From contig NZ_VJZT01000007.1 in assembly GCF_007097245.1 (NCBI RefSeq), positions 123,222 through 187,221 on the forward strand: a DNA stretch of 64,000 nt. Direction: 5' to 3'. The notes under the pieces are model-generated. The model was not told where the DNA came from. It ran no database searches and saw only the letters and a list, made by a program, of their open reading frames with translations. The position numbers and the translations under genes were made by a program. The DNA comes from Flavobacterium restrictum (GTDB lineage: Bacteria > Bacteroidota > Bacteroidia > Flavobacteriales > Flavobacteriaceae). Shown one piece after another: positions 55,683 through 64,000 of the stretch (position 1 is its first letter; the number at the start of each line of letters is the position of its first letter).

Positions 55683-56261
55683 TTAGTTTGTCTTATTCAA
55701 ATGCGCAATAAGTGCTTGTGTTGCTTTGCCTCGATGACTTATTTCGTTTTTGGTTTCCAATGAAAGTGTTGCAAATGTTTCGCTAAAACCTTCTGGTCGA
55801 AAAATAGGATCGTAACCAAAACCTTGATTTCCTGTTTTTTCGAGTGTGATTTCGCCTTTGGCAATGCCTGTAAAGAGTACTTGTTTTTCCTTTAAATTCA
55901 AGCAAATGACAGTTTTGAATTGGGCTTTTCTATTCGGCTTGTCGGCTAGGTTCGATAGTAATTTATTCATATTAGCATCAGCGGAACGCTGTTCGCCAGC
56001 ATATCGTGCCGAGAAAACACCAGGTTCTCCGTTCAAAATGGCTACTTCGAGTCCCGTATCATCAGCAAAGCAATCGTAGCCGTATTTCTGGGTAACATAA
56101 TTGGCTTTCATGATGGCGTTCTCTTCGATAGTGTCAGCAGTTTCGGGAATTTCCTCGAAACAACCAATGCTTTCCAAGGATATGATTTCGATATTTTTGG
56201 GAAGCATGCTTTGTATTTCTAGAATTTTATGGGCATTGTTAGTTGCAAAAACGATTTTCAT
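55683..56261 (-). CDS. rdgB: Non-canonical purine NTP pyrophosphatase (RdgB/HAM1)
   Basis: A 192-residue enzyme that hydrolyses ITP, dITP and XTP to monophosphates, keeping damaged purines out of nucleic acids. It opens with the family motif MKIVFATNNAHKILEIQSML; FADDTGLEVAILNGEPGVFS, ARYAGE, GNQGFGYDPIF and the ISHRGKA end motif are present. The start overlaps the DUF2809 stop by four bases, making it third in an operon. Confidence 0.95.
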   Translation of the reverse strand: MKIVFATNNAHKILEIQSMLPKNIEIISLESIGCFEEIPETADTIEENAIMKANYVTQKYGYDCFADDTGLEVAILNGEPGVFSARYAGEQRSADANMNKLLSNLADKPNRKAQFKTVICLNLKEKQVLFTGIAKGEITLEKTGNQGFGYDPIFRPEGFSETFATLSLETKNEISHRGKATQALIAHLNKTN

Positions 56262-56632
56262 TTGGTTGTAGTTTTTAAGAATGTGTAATCAATACCAACG
56301 GCTATGGCGATTCCAAAAGTATAAGCAATCAGGTCACTCCACAGGAATCCTTGCCCTAGAATGAGGCGTCCCAAGAGCGATTTTCGTATGGGAATAATCC
56401 AATCTGCTTGGTAGAGCTGGAAAATTTCGATGGCATAGCAAAGCAGTAATCCTATGGTGGCACTTTGTTTTTTGCGAATACGTGTGCCTACCATTCGGAT
56501 GCCAAAATAAATCATTACAGCATAGAGTAAATCTCCGGTCGCTAATGGAATAATCGCACTTTTTCTAGAAATAATTCCAAGAAAAATTACAATTATAACT
56601 AGGATAAAATACCGGATTCTAGGATTTTTCAA
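56258..56632 (-). CDS. DUF2809 family membrane protein
   Basis: A 124-residue membrane protein with four hydrophobic helices (about 8-25, 32-48, 60-78, 100-117) and the DUF2809 signatures GDLLYAVMIYFGIRM and LGQGFLWSDLIAYTFGI. Function unknown. It starts 5 bases after the GltB-like gene and overlaps rdgB by four bases. Confidence 0.88.
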   Translation of the reverse strand: MKNPRIRYFILVIIVIFLGIISRKSAIIPLATGDLLYAVMIYFGIRMVGTRIRKKQSATIGLLLCYAIEIFQLYQADWIIPIRKSLLGRLILGQGFLWSDLIAYTFGIAIAVGIDYTFLKTTTK

Positions 56633-56637
56633 AAGTA

Positions 56638-58143
56638 TTATTTGGCAACATTGGTTAAATTATCTGGAAAATAAGTATTGGCTAAATGGGTAAATTCGTC
56701 GCCACGCATAAAAATGGATATGTCAACATCGGCAAAATCTTTTTTGCCGGCTGCTGCCAAAAGTTCGTTGGCGGCATGTAGCGTATTTTTATGAAAATGA
56801 TATACCCGTTCCGATTTATCCGTAACCACGAGACCTTTCATTAGCATCTTGTTTTGAGTCGCCACGCCTGTTGGACACTCGTTATTGTTGCAACGCAACG
56901 CTTGGATACAGCCTAACGAAAACATAAATCCACGCGCACTATTGCATATATCTGCACCCAGTGCAATGGCTCTTAAAATGGCATAACCAGAGATGATTTT
57001 GCCACTACAAATCACCCTGATTTTATCTCGGATTCCAAAACGGACTAACGTTTTAGTAACAAATATCAAAGCAGGTTCAAAGGGCATTCCTACCCCATCA
57101 GCAAATTCTAGTGGAGCGGCACCGGTACCACCTTCGGCTCCATCTACGGTAATGAAATCAGGGTAACAATTGCTGTTAATCATTTCTTGGCACAGCGTTT
57201 CGAATTCGCTTGTTTCGCCAATACAAAGTTTAAAACCAATGGGTTTACCATTAGCCAATTCGCGTAAATGGGCAATAAATGCAACTAATCCTTTAGCATC
57301 CGAAAAAGCACTGTGGCTAGGCGGTGACAATATGGTGATGTGAGGCTGTACGCCTCGTATTTTGGCAATTTCTTCAGTGTTTTTTTGGGCAGGAAGTACG
57401 CCTCCATGACCTGGTTTTGCCCCTTGCGATAATTTTATTTCAATCATTTTAACGGCAGGAAGATTGGCTTTTTCAGCAAATTTTCCGCCATCAAATCCGC
57501 CACGATCATCGCGACAACCAAAATAACCGGTACCTATTTGCCAGGTAACATCACCACCTTGTAAGTGAAATTGCGTCAATCCGCCTTCGCCAGTATTGTG
57601 GTAAAAATGTCCTTTGAGTGCTCCTTTATTGAGCGCCATAATGGCATTTTCGCTCAAAGAACCAAAACTCATTGCCGAAATATTAAGTAGCGATGCAGAA
57701 TACGGTTGCGTACAATCCGAACCGCCTACAAGTACGCGAGGTAAGTCCTCTTTGACTTTGGCAGGAAACATCGAATGTTTGATTCCTTCGTAACTGGATT
57801 GATTGAGCACTAGTTGCGTTCCAAAAGGGGTTGTGGCGTCAATGTTTTTGGCTCTTTGGTACACGAGTGAACGTTGGTTTCTGGAAAATGGTTTTCCATC
57901 TGTAGAACGTTCTATAAAATATTGCTGAATCTCGGGTGCAATCATTTCAAATAAATACCTGAAATACCCCAAAACAGGAAAATTTCTTAAAATAGCATGT
58001 TTTTTTTGGATACTATTGGCAAGACCAACCAGCAAAAGTAAGGCGATACAAATGGCTGCGGTTAAACCAAAATTAAAAAAATAATATACTGTTAATGCCA
58101 TTAAAAAGGCGATGGTACCAAAGAGGAAGAATTTTTGTCTCAT
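56638..58143 (-). CDS. FMN-binding glutamate synthase family protein
   Basis: A 501-residue protein with two membrane segments at the N-terminus (about 5-45) and the glutamate synthase alpha/beta-barrel FMN domain (about 130-460; ALNKGALKGHFYHNTGEGGL, GAKPGHGGVLPAQK, VDGAEGGTGAAPLEF, GADICNSARGFMFSLGCIQA). Cysteines in GCIQALRCNNNECPTGVAT fit the family iron-sulfur site. It has no glutaminase domain, so it is not a complete GltB; the natural substrate is unknown. First gene of the operon with DUF2809 and rdgB. Confidence 0.9.
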   Translation of the reverse strand: MRQKFFLFGTIAFLMALTVYYFFNFGLTAAICIALLLLVGLANSIQKKHAILRNFPVLGYFRYLFEMIAPEIQQYFIERSTDGKPFSRNQRSLVYQRAKNIDATTPFGTQLVLNQSSYEGIKHSMFPAKVKEDLPRVLVGGSDCTQPYSASLLNISAMSFGSLSENAIMALNKGALKGHFYHNTGEGGLTQFHLQGGDVTWQIGTGYFGCRDDRGGFDGGKFAEKANLPAVKMIEIKLSQGAKPGHGGVLPAQKNTEEIAKIRGVQPHITILSPPSHSAFSDAKGLVAFIAHLRELANGKPIGFKLCIGETSEFETLCQEMINSNCYPDFITVDGAEGGTGAAPLEFADGVGMPFEPALIFVTKTLVRFGIRDKIRVICSGKIISGYAILRAIALGADICNSARGFMFSLGCIQALRCNNNECPTGVATQNKMLMKGLVVTDKSERVYHFHKNTLHAANELLAAAGKKDFADVDISIFMRGDEFTHLANTYFPDNLTNVAK

Positions 58144-58181
58144 GTTTTTAAGGTAAATGTTAGGGTTGTAAAAGGGATTTA

Positions 58182-58961
58182 TTAGCTATAGCGCAATCGA
58201 ACATACACGTGTTTGATTCCTTTTTTGTCGGATTCTCTTTCGTCTATTTCGAGGATGTCCGTCAGGGATTTTAATAGGGGTGTAAGTTTGTTGAAACCGT
58301 AACTTCGGGGGTCAAATTCGGGTTTTTTCTTTACAATAAGGTTTCCTACATCGCCTAGAAATGCCCAGCCATCATCATCGCCAATAGCGTCTATGGTATC
58401 CTCAATGAGTTCTATGGTGGGATTGTCGATTTTGATAGCGGCTTCTTTTTCGGCTGGTTTTTTAGAGTCTGCCATAGTATTTGTAGCAGTTGGTTTGGGT
58501 TTTTTCTTTTTGATTGCGCCTTCAAGAACTTCAATATAAATGAATCTGTCGCAGGCAACAATGAACGCATTGGGTGTTTTTTTTTCGCCTATTCCAATGA
58601 CTTTCATGCCAGATTCTCGCAGGCGAATAGCTAATCTAGTAAAATCACTGTCGCTAGAAACGATGCAAAAACCATCCAATTTATCCGAGTACAACAAATC
58701 CATAGCATCAATAATCAACGCCGAATCCGAAGAGTTTTTGCCCACCGTATAGCTGTATTGTTGCACAGGAGTAATGGCGTGTTCCAGCAAAACCGATTTC
58801 CAACCGTTGGCATTGGGCTTTGTCCAATCGGCATAAATGCGTTTGGTGGTTGGAGTACCGTATTTAGTAATTTCCTCCATCATTCCTTTTACGTTGCTGT
58901 ACGGAACATTATCGGCATCAATGAGTACGGCGAGTTTTAGTTCTTTGGTATTTTGTGACAT
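58182..58961 (-). CDS. NYN domain protein with OST-HTH/LOTUS domain
   Basis: A 259-residue cytoplasmic protein. The NYN (PIN-like, LabA/DUF88) domain spans about 8-150, with the acidic site residues in LIDADNVPYSN, DSALIIDAMDLL and SSDSDFTRLAIRL, suggesting a metal-dependent RNase. A Lys/Pro linker follows, and then an OST-HTH (LOTUS) domain (about 185-257; GWAFLGDVGNLIVKKKPEF, YGFNKLTPLLKSL). The pairing points to RNA cleavage with RNA-binding by the LOTUS part. Single gene. Confidence 0.9.
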   Translation of the reverse strand: MSQNTKELKLAVLIDADNVPYSNVKGMMEEITKYGTPTTKRIYADWTKPNANGWKSVLLEHAITPVQQYSYTVGKNSSDSALIIDAMDLLYSDKLDGFCIVSSDSDFTRLAIRLRESGMKVIGIGEKKTPNAFIVACDRFIYIEVLEGAIKKKKPKPTATNTMADSKKPAEKEAAIKIDNPTIELIEDTIDAIGDDDGWAFLGDVGNLIVKKKPEFDPRSYGFNKLTPLLKSLTDILEIDERESDKKGIKHVYVRLRYS

Positions 58962-59318
58962 AACTGTTTATTGTAATTTGTATTTTGCAATTGGTATTGG
59001 CATTAAAAAAGGCTTTTCAAATATACAAAGTTTATTGTAAAATCTACTCCCTAGCCTATATGGAAATGGAAATCCTTTTTTTGAGAAAAGCTATTTATTT
59101 TTGACTTTGCAGAGTGACAAAAGAAGCTTCTGCAAAGTCTTGGAAAAAAAGATTTTATGAAAAATGATTACGTCACAATGTGTTTATTTTTAGTTGAGTT
59201 CAGTGAATTTCATTTAAAATGAACAGCTGGAAATTGCTCCTAAAAAAGATTATGATAAGACAGATTAAATAATTAATTTTGCAACCTCTTAAAATTAATA
59301 TTAGTAAGTCGTTATATT
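58962..59318. other. 357-base intergenic region
   Basis: No gene seen. It has a hairpin at 59103-59139 (GACTTTGCAGA/TCTGCAAAGTC, 11 bp, 15-base loop) and, near its end, the promoter of the alpha-oxoamine synthase gene. Confidence 0.6.
59274..59281 (+). promoter_or_regulatory. Promoter -7 element of the alpha-oxoamine synthase gene
   Basis: TAATTTTG followed by CAACC, 38 bases before the ATG at 59319. Confidence 0.6.
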
Positions 59319-60581
59319 ATGGTAAAAGATTTATTCGAAAGAATCCAAAACAATAAAGGGCCATTAGGAAAATGGGCTTCACAAGCAGAAGGTTATTTTG
59401 TTTTTCCAAAATTGGAAGGCGAATTAGGTCCAAGAATGCAGTTTCAAGGAAAAGATATCTTGAACTGGAGTTTGAACGATTATTTAGGTTTGGCAAATCA
59501 TCCCGAAGTACGTAAAGCCGATGCTGATGCAGCGATTGAATTTGGCGCAGCGTATCCAATGGGCGCTCGAATGATGAGTGGTCACACTAAATACCACGAA
59601 CAACTAGAGGAGGAATTGGCTGCTTTTGTCATGAAAGAGTCCGCCTATTTGTTGAATTTTGGTTATCAAGGCATTCTGTCCACGATTGACGCACTAGTTA
59701 CTCGAAATGATGTTATTGTTTACGATGTAGATGCGCATGCTTGTATTATTGACGGCGTTCGTTTGCACAGTGGCAAGCGTTTTACGTACCGTCATAATGA
59801 TATTGAAAGCATGGAGAAAAACTTGCAACGCGCCACAAAACTGGCCGAAACAACTGGAGGAGGAATTCTTTTTATTACCGAAGGTGTTTTTGGAATGCGT
59901 GGTCAACAAGGAAAACTAAAAGAAATTGTTGCCATGAAGGAGAAATACAATTTCCGTCTGTTGGTTGATGATGCGCACGGTTTTGGGACACTTGGTAAAA
60001 CAGGAGCTGGAGCAGGCGAGGAGCAAGGTTGTCAGGATGGAATTGATGTTTATTTCTCTACGTTTGCTAAATCAATGGCTAATATTGGTGCTTTTGTAGC
60101 AGCTGATAAGGATATTATTGATTATTTAAAATATAATTTACGTTCGCAAATGTTTGCCAAAGCATTGCCAATGATTCAAACAATAGGTTCCTTGAAACGA
60201 TTGGAATTGTTGCGTAATTCATCAGAAATAAAAGATAAATTATGGGTAAATGTGAATGCGTTGCAAAACGGATTGAAATCAAGAGGATTTAATATTGGCG
60301 ATACCAATACGTGTATTACCCCTGTTTATCTAGAAGGAAGCGTGCCAGAAGCCATGGTTATGGTGAATGATTTAAGAGAAAATTACGGTATTTTCTTGTC
60401 GATTGTAATTTATCCAGTGATTCCAAAAGGGATTATTTTATTGCGAATGATTCCAACTACTTCGCATACTTTATCGGATGTTGACGAAACGCTTGTCGCT
60501 TTTGAAGCGATTCGTGAAAAATTAGAAAATGGTACTTATAAAGAAATTGCAAGCCAAACTAAAGTTGATTTAGATGCTTAA
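59319..60581 (+). CDS. Alpha-oxoamine synthase (PLP-dependent acyltransferase)
   Basis: A 420-residue PLP enzyme of the alpha-oxoamine synthase family (serine palmitoyltransferase, cysteate acyltransferase, 2-amino-3-ketobutyrate-CoA ligase, KBL, AONS). Visible motifs are NDYLGLANHPEV, SGHTKYHEQLEEELAAFV, LVDDAHGFGTLG and the PLP lysine in FSTFAKSMANIGAF. A longer N-terminus (about 50 residues before NDYLG) fits the long-chain-base branch. In this phylum such genes make sphingolipids (serine) or sulfonolipids (cysteate). Substrate not decided by sequence. Single gene with its own promoter and terminator. Confidence 0.87.
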   Translation: MVKDLFERIQNNKGPLGKWASQAEGYFVFPKLEGELGPRMQFQGKDILNWSLNDYLGLANHPEVRKADADAAIEFGAAYPMGARMMSGHTKYHEQLEEELAAFVMKESAYLLNFGYQGILSTIDALVTRNDVIVYDVDAHACIIDGVRLHSGKRFTYRHNDIESMEKNLQRATKLAETTGGGILFITEGVFGMRGQQGKLKEIVAMKEKYNFRLLVDDAHGFGTLGKTGAGAGEEQGCQDGIDVYFSTFAKSMANIGAFVAADKDIIDYLKYNLRSQMFAKALPMIQTIGSLKRLELLRNSSEIKDKLWVNVNALQNGLKSRGFNIGDTNTCITPVYLEGSVPEAMVMVNDLRENYGIFLSIVIYPVIPKGIILLRMIPTTSHTLSDVDETLVAFEAIREKLENGTYKEIASQTKVDLDA

Positions 60582-60602
60582 ATTTTTTAGGATTTTATAC
60601 TT

Positions 60603-60634
60603 AAAGCTGTCTGTTTAGGCAGCTTTTTTTGTTT
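60603..60634 (+). terminator. Terminator after the alpha-oxoamine synthase gene
   Basis: Stem AAAGCTGTCT/AGGCAGCTTT (one wobble) with loop GTTT, followed by TTTTGTTTT. Confidence 0.8.
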
Positions 60635-61154
60635 TAAATAACTTGGTTTTGATTTGTAGTTGTGGCTTAAATTTAGATAGAAATTGGGGTGTTCTCCAGT
60701 GAATTTAGGAATTGGATCTATAGTACTTTGGGGTTGTTATGTAAGTATTTTCTGTAGATAAAGTTCTACAGAAATGTCGATAAAAAATTACATTTTCTTG
60801 TGTTAAAGAAGGTTAGTTTTGCCACATATAATGGAAGTTAGAAATGGTGTAATGCTTGTTTTTAAAATTTATTTTTAATAGTTAAGATAATTCTTAATTT
60901 TTATATTTATTTTGTCATATTAGTTCGATATGAATAAGCGTGGAATAAGTATATACAAGTTGCTGATTTTTTATATATATTGCTATAAATATAAAAAACA
61001 GGATTATAAAATAGCTTTAATTAAATATTTGTTTAAAATAGTACGCATTATAAATTAAGTTCCTCTTTTTAAAAGAATAAGCAAGGACTGTTAACAATGT
61101 CAAAGTGCTAAATGTAATTTTCCAAGGTGTAAACTTATTTAAACTAAATAATAA
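60635..61154. other. 520-base AT-rich region before the histidine kinase
   Basis: No gene, repeat or convincing promoter recognised. A TAGTTTTG at 60814-60821 has no partner at the right distance. Confidence 0.4.
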
Positions 61155-62909
61155 ATGGTAGTTAAAAAAAAAATTAAATTAAATCCGTTTTTTTTGCAAA
61201 ATCTAAAGTTAGAACAACGCAAACTAGTACACTATGCTTTGTTGTTTTCGGTTATTTTATTTCAAGTTTTAGCTATCGTTATATGGTTTAATGAAACAGC
61301 AAATGAAACTCAACTTACAAAGTCTTTTGAGGGTATTGCATCTTCAAATGATATTTCAAAATATGCTAATCTGGTAAATAATTCGTTGCTCAAATCGCAA
61401 GAGCATTTTAATAATTATATCAATTACAAAGACGAAGCTTCATTAAAAAAGTATACAGCTACGTTAAACGAGGTTCGCTATTTATTAGATAGCTTGTCTT
61501 TTGTTTCGAGTCGAAATACAACTTTTAAGCGGATATTAGTAAACAAGAAAAAAACGGAAGTTGCTATTTTAATTCTAAAGTCTTCGATAGATTCTATTAT
61601 TGATCTTCAGGTTAGTGCAACCCAAGGGGATGTTTCAAAACTTTTTAATTTTAAAAAATTTCAATTCAAAAAGATTCTGGATAGTATAAAAACGGATACT
61701 TACATGAAAGTGGATAGTGTTTCGAGAAAAGGTTTGTTTTCAAGATTAGGAGATGCGTTTGCTGGAAAATTTACGGTACAAAAAGAGCAATTAAATACAG
61801 TTGTTACCATGAAATTTAAAGATAGAATTGTAACGGGTAGTATTGAAGAGCAAATGGCAAATATTTTTTTGATAACTAATAAATACCATGAGAATGAATT
61901 CAATAACCTTAAAAAATCGTTTTTAAACCTAAAGGTTAAAGACTTAAAATTAATAGCACTTAATAGTAAATTATTAAATCTAGGTCAAAATATAGTGCCA
62001 AACTTTAGTGATTCAGTAAATTTATTTCAGGAGAATACCCAGAAAAATGTATTGAATCAATATCAATTAAATAAAACAGTTAGAAATTATACTTTAATAA
62101 TATTGATAGTGTCCATGTTTATTGTCTCAATCATACTTTTAAACTTTACACGTTTGGCATTTGAGTATGAAAAAAAATTGACAATTGCCCAAAATCAAAT
62201 ACGTCAAAGTTTAAATTTTAAAAATAGGATTATGGGGATGATTAGTCACGAAATTAGATCGCCATTAAATATAATAGCTATCTACAGTAAAAAAGTTAGT
62301 GCTTCTGTTAAAAACATAGAGATAAAAGATACTTTCAAATCAATTCAGTTTACTGCAAATTCACTACTCCTTTTAGCAAATCAAATTTTAGAATATTCCA
62401 AAGATGAGAATCTTAAACCCAAATTGCAAAATAAAAATTTTCAATTAGAAACTGAAATTGATCAAATAATTTCTACGCTGACCTCCTTATTGTGTACTAA
62501 AGGAAATAAATTAAAAGTGATATCTAATTTGAATTCCAATTCAGAAGTCTGTTCAGATGCCACGAAAATTCACCAACTTTTTTATAATATAATAGGAAAT
62601 GCTAACAAGTTTACTAAAAATGGATTAGTAACTATTACTATTGATTTAGAGCCTGTTTCGGACTATGAAATGAATTTTAAAGTTGAAATTCAAGATACAG
62701 GAATAGGTATTTTAGAGAACGATTTGAAAAATATATTCGAATCCTATTATCAAGGAACAATATCAGCGAATGTTAATGATTTAGGAGTTGGTTTAGGGTT
62801 GAATATTTGTAAAGAAATAGTTGAATTATTTGATGGAAATATCAGTATTGAAAGTCAAGAAGGTAAGGGTACTAAAGTTGCATTTAATTTGATATTAAGT
62901 CATGTTTAA
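61155..62909 (+). CDS. Membrane sensor histidine kinase
   Basis: A 584-residue histidine kinase. A membrane segment (about 27-47) precedes a periplasmic sensor region of about 265 residues with no recognised fold, and a second segment (about 313-335). The HisKA box MISHEIRSPLNII has the phospho-acceptor His near residue 365. The ATPase part shows LFYNIIGNANKFT (N box), IQDTGIGI (G1) and GVGLGLNICKEIVE (G2). No HAMP or receiver domain. The response regulator gene downstream (246-base gap) is the probable partner. Signal unknown. Confidence 0.92.
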   Translation: MVVKKKIKLNPFFLQNLKLEQRKLVHYALLFSVILFQVLAIVIWFNETANETQLTKSFEGIASSNDISKYANLVNNSLLKSQEHFNNYINYKDEASLKKYTATLNEVRYLLDSLSFVSSRNTTFKRILVNKKKTEVAILILKSSIDSIIDLQVSATQGDVSKLFNFKKFQFKKILDSIKTDTYMKVDSVSRKGLFSRLGDAFAGKFTVQKEQLNTVVTMKFKDRIVTGSIEEQMANIFLITNKYHENEFNNLKKSFLNLKVKDLKLIALNSKLLNLGQNIVPNFSDSVNLFQENTQKNVLNQYQLNKTVRNYTLIILIVSMFIVSIILLNFTRLAFEYEKKLTIAQNQIRQSLNFKNRIMGMISHEIRSPLNIIAIYSKKVSASVKNIEIKDTFKSIQFTANSLLLLANQILEYSKDENLKPKLQNKNFQLETEIDQIISTLTSLLCTKGNKLKVISNLNSNSEVCSDATKIHQLFYNIIGNANKFTKNGLVTITIDLEPVSDYEMNFKVEIQDTGIGILENDLKNIFESYYQGTISANVNDLGVGLGLNICKEIVELFDGNISIESQEGKGTKVAFNLILSHV

Positions 62910-63154
62910 ATGCTAAAAAAAGTAAGTTTGTATTGCTTCGAAGTTTTTTTTCATAGGGAATACTAAATAATGTAGCTTGCTGGTTTTTTCTTTATTGTTT
63001 TCTCAAAAAAAAAACTTCTTCTTCGATCCAAAGTTTTGGTCGAAACAAGATTTTTATACTGTTTTGAAAAGTAGCCAGCGCTCATGAAATTATTTTATGA
63101 GGATTAATTATAATGTTGCTGTATTTATTGTTTAAAGATTTTAATTAAATAGAA

Positions 63155-63805
63155 ATGAAATTATCAACTAGTTATTCTTTTTTAATTGCAGACGACCATA
63201 GTGTTGTTAGGCAAGGAGTCGCATTGCTAATAAAAGAATTGTTTTTAAACGCTAAAATTAGTCAGTCTGGGTCTCTTGAGGATATTTTTAAAGTGTTGAA
63301 AGAGATTAAAATTGATTTATTAGTTTTGGATGTGAGTTTTCCAGAAGGTAACAGTTTGAATGTCATTTCAGAGATTAAAGCTTGTCAACCAGATATTAAA
63401 ATTTTAATGTTGTCTGCCTATGATGAGGATATTTATGCGATGCGCTATCTAAATGCGGGTGCTTCTGGATATTTAAATAAAGTTAGCTCCGAGGAGGAAA
63501 TGAAACAGGCATTAACGAGCATGATTTTGTCCGGAAAATATATGACGCAAAATATTAAAGATAGAATTCTAGACTCTTATATTTCAAAAACCCCCATTAA
63601 TCCATTAGAACAGTTGTCTAATAGAGAAATTGAGGTGGCAAGATTGTTAATTCAAGGATATGGAAATTCAGAAATAGCAGAGTTATTAAAAATTAGAAAG
63701 ACTACGGTTAGTACCTTTAAAAATAGAGTTTTCGAAAAGCTAGAGATTAATAATTTATCGGCTTTAATAGAAATGTTTCGGTTATACTTTGAAAACAGTA
63801 AATAG
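63155..63805 (+). CDS. NarL/FixJ-type response regulator
   Basis: A 216-residue DNA-binding regulator. The receiver domain has FLIADDHSVVRQGV, the phospho-acceptor Asp near residue 59 in LLVLDVSFPEG, and Lys in YLNKVSSEEE. The C-terminal LuxR-type helix-turn-helix reads LSNREIEVARLLIQGYGNSE and IAELLKIRKTTVSTFKNRVF. It follows the histidine kinase in the same direction and is its likely partner. Confidence 0.93.
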   Translation: MKLSTSYSFLIADDHSVVRQGVALLIKELFLNAKISQSGSLEDIFKVLKEIKIDLLVLDVSFPEGNSLNVISEIKACQPDIKILMLSAYDEDIYAMRYLNAGASGYLNKVSSEEEMKQALTSMILSGKYMTQNIKDRILDSYISKTPINPLEQLSNREIEVARLLIQGYGNSEIAELLKIRKTTVSTFKNRVFEKLEINNLSALIEMFRLYFENSK

Positions 63806-64000
63806 TAGATAAAAGATTTACTGTTGATTCTATTTTTAGTAAAATGGATTTTTTTACACTTTGTGTTTTAAATCATCAGGGCAAACGCCTGTGATATAAA
63901 AATATGTTAAGGCAAAAAAAATAGGCTCTTCGCCTAAATTAGTGGAATTGTGTTTTTAGGCATTACCTAAATAATATACCATTTTTATGAAATTATCTGG

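Noticed and set aside
63806..64000. Possible gene start near the right edge (ATG at 63987)
   Set aside because: Only four codons are in the window, so no gene can be called.

Overview
The window is a stretch of a low-GC Bacteroidota chromosome, almost certainly Flavobacterium or a close relative. The reasons are the gliding-motility lipoprotein gene gldI, a subtilase with a type IX secretion (T9SS) C-terminal sorting domain, many TAnnTTTG-type promoters with almost no Shine-Dalgarno sequences, and families typical of flavobacteria (DUF4199, DUF3810, DUF4268, the alternative GlmU-like protein, tandem DUF3857 proteins, YwqK/MORN proteins). No rRNA, tRNA, CRISPR array, IS element or prophage was seen. 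Most of the window is ordinary core chromosome.

Layout. 1-4.0 kb (minus): DUF4199 and GT2 glycosyltransferase genes, an ORF6N gene, a phospho-sugar mutase and the start of a DUF1016/YhcG-like nuclease gene. 4.2-7.7 kb (plus): ribosomal protein L31 type B, GlmU-like nucleotidyltransferase, ABC-F ATPase. 7.7-15.3 kb (minus): two cyclophilin-FKBP fusion isomerases, gldI, nrnA, a rhomboid protease, a CLC channel with fluoride-type motifs, RidA. 15.5-33.5 kb (plus): guaA, a LysM/periplasmic-binding protein, pyrG-yidC, a MORN protein, nadA-nadB, a type II toxin-antitoxin pair with a broken YoeB toxin, mnmA, the T9SS subtilase, a nitronate monooxygenase-like enzyme. 34-42 kb (minus): an overlapping three-gene operon of a 1084-residue TPR/MORN protein and two DUF3857 proteins. 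42-49 kb: NUDIX, PlsC-like acyltransferase, ECF sigma factor with a membrane partner, DUF3810, a zeta-type toxin pair, pepD. 49-52.5 kb (minus): a four-gene MbnP/MbnH-like copper locus. 52.6-59 kb (minus): carboxypeptidase-regulatory-like protein, DEAD-box helicase, rdgB operon with a GltB-like synthase, NYN-LOTUS protein. 59-64 kb (plus): an alpha-oxoamine synthase and a histidine kinase/LuxR-type regulator pair.

How it fits together. Housekeeping nucleotide (guaA, pyrG, rdgB, nrnA), NAD (nadAB) and envelope functions dominate. A recurrent theme is export: many products have signal peptides or lipoprotein signals, and there are three adjacent extracytoplasmic prolyl isomerases next to a gliding gene. 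The most interesting accessory units are the MbnP/MbnH copper locus, the MORN/transglutaminase operon, the nonsense-inactivated YoeB toxin, and several families of palindromic intergenic repeats, including two copies of a MITE-like element, one holding a perfect 40-bp inverted repeat.
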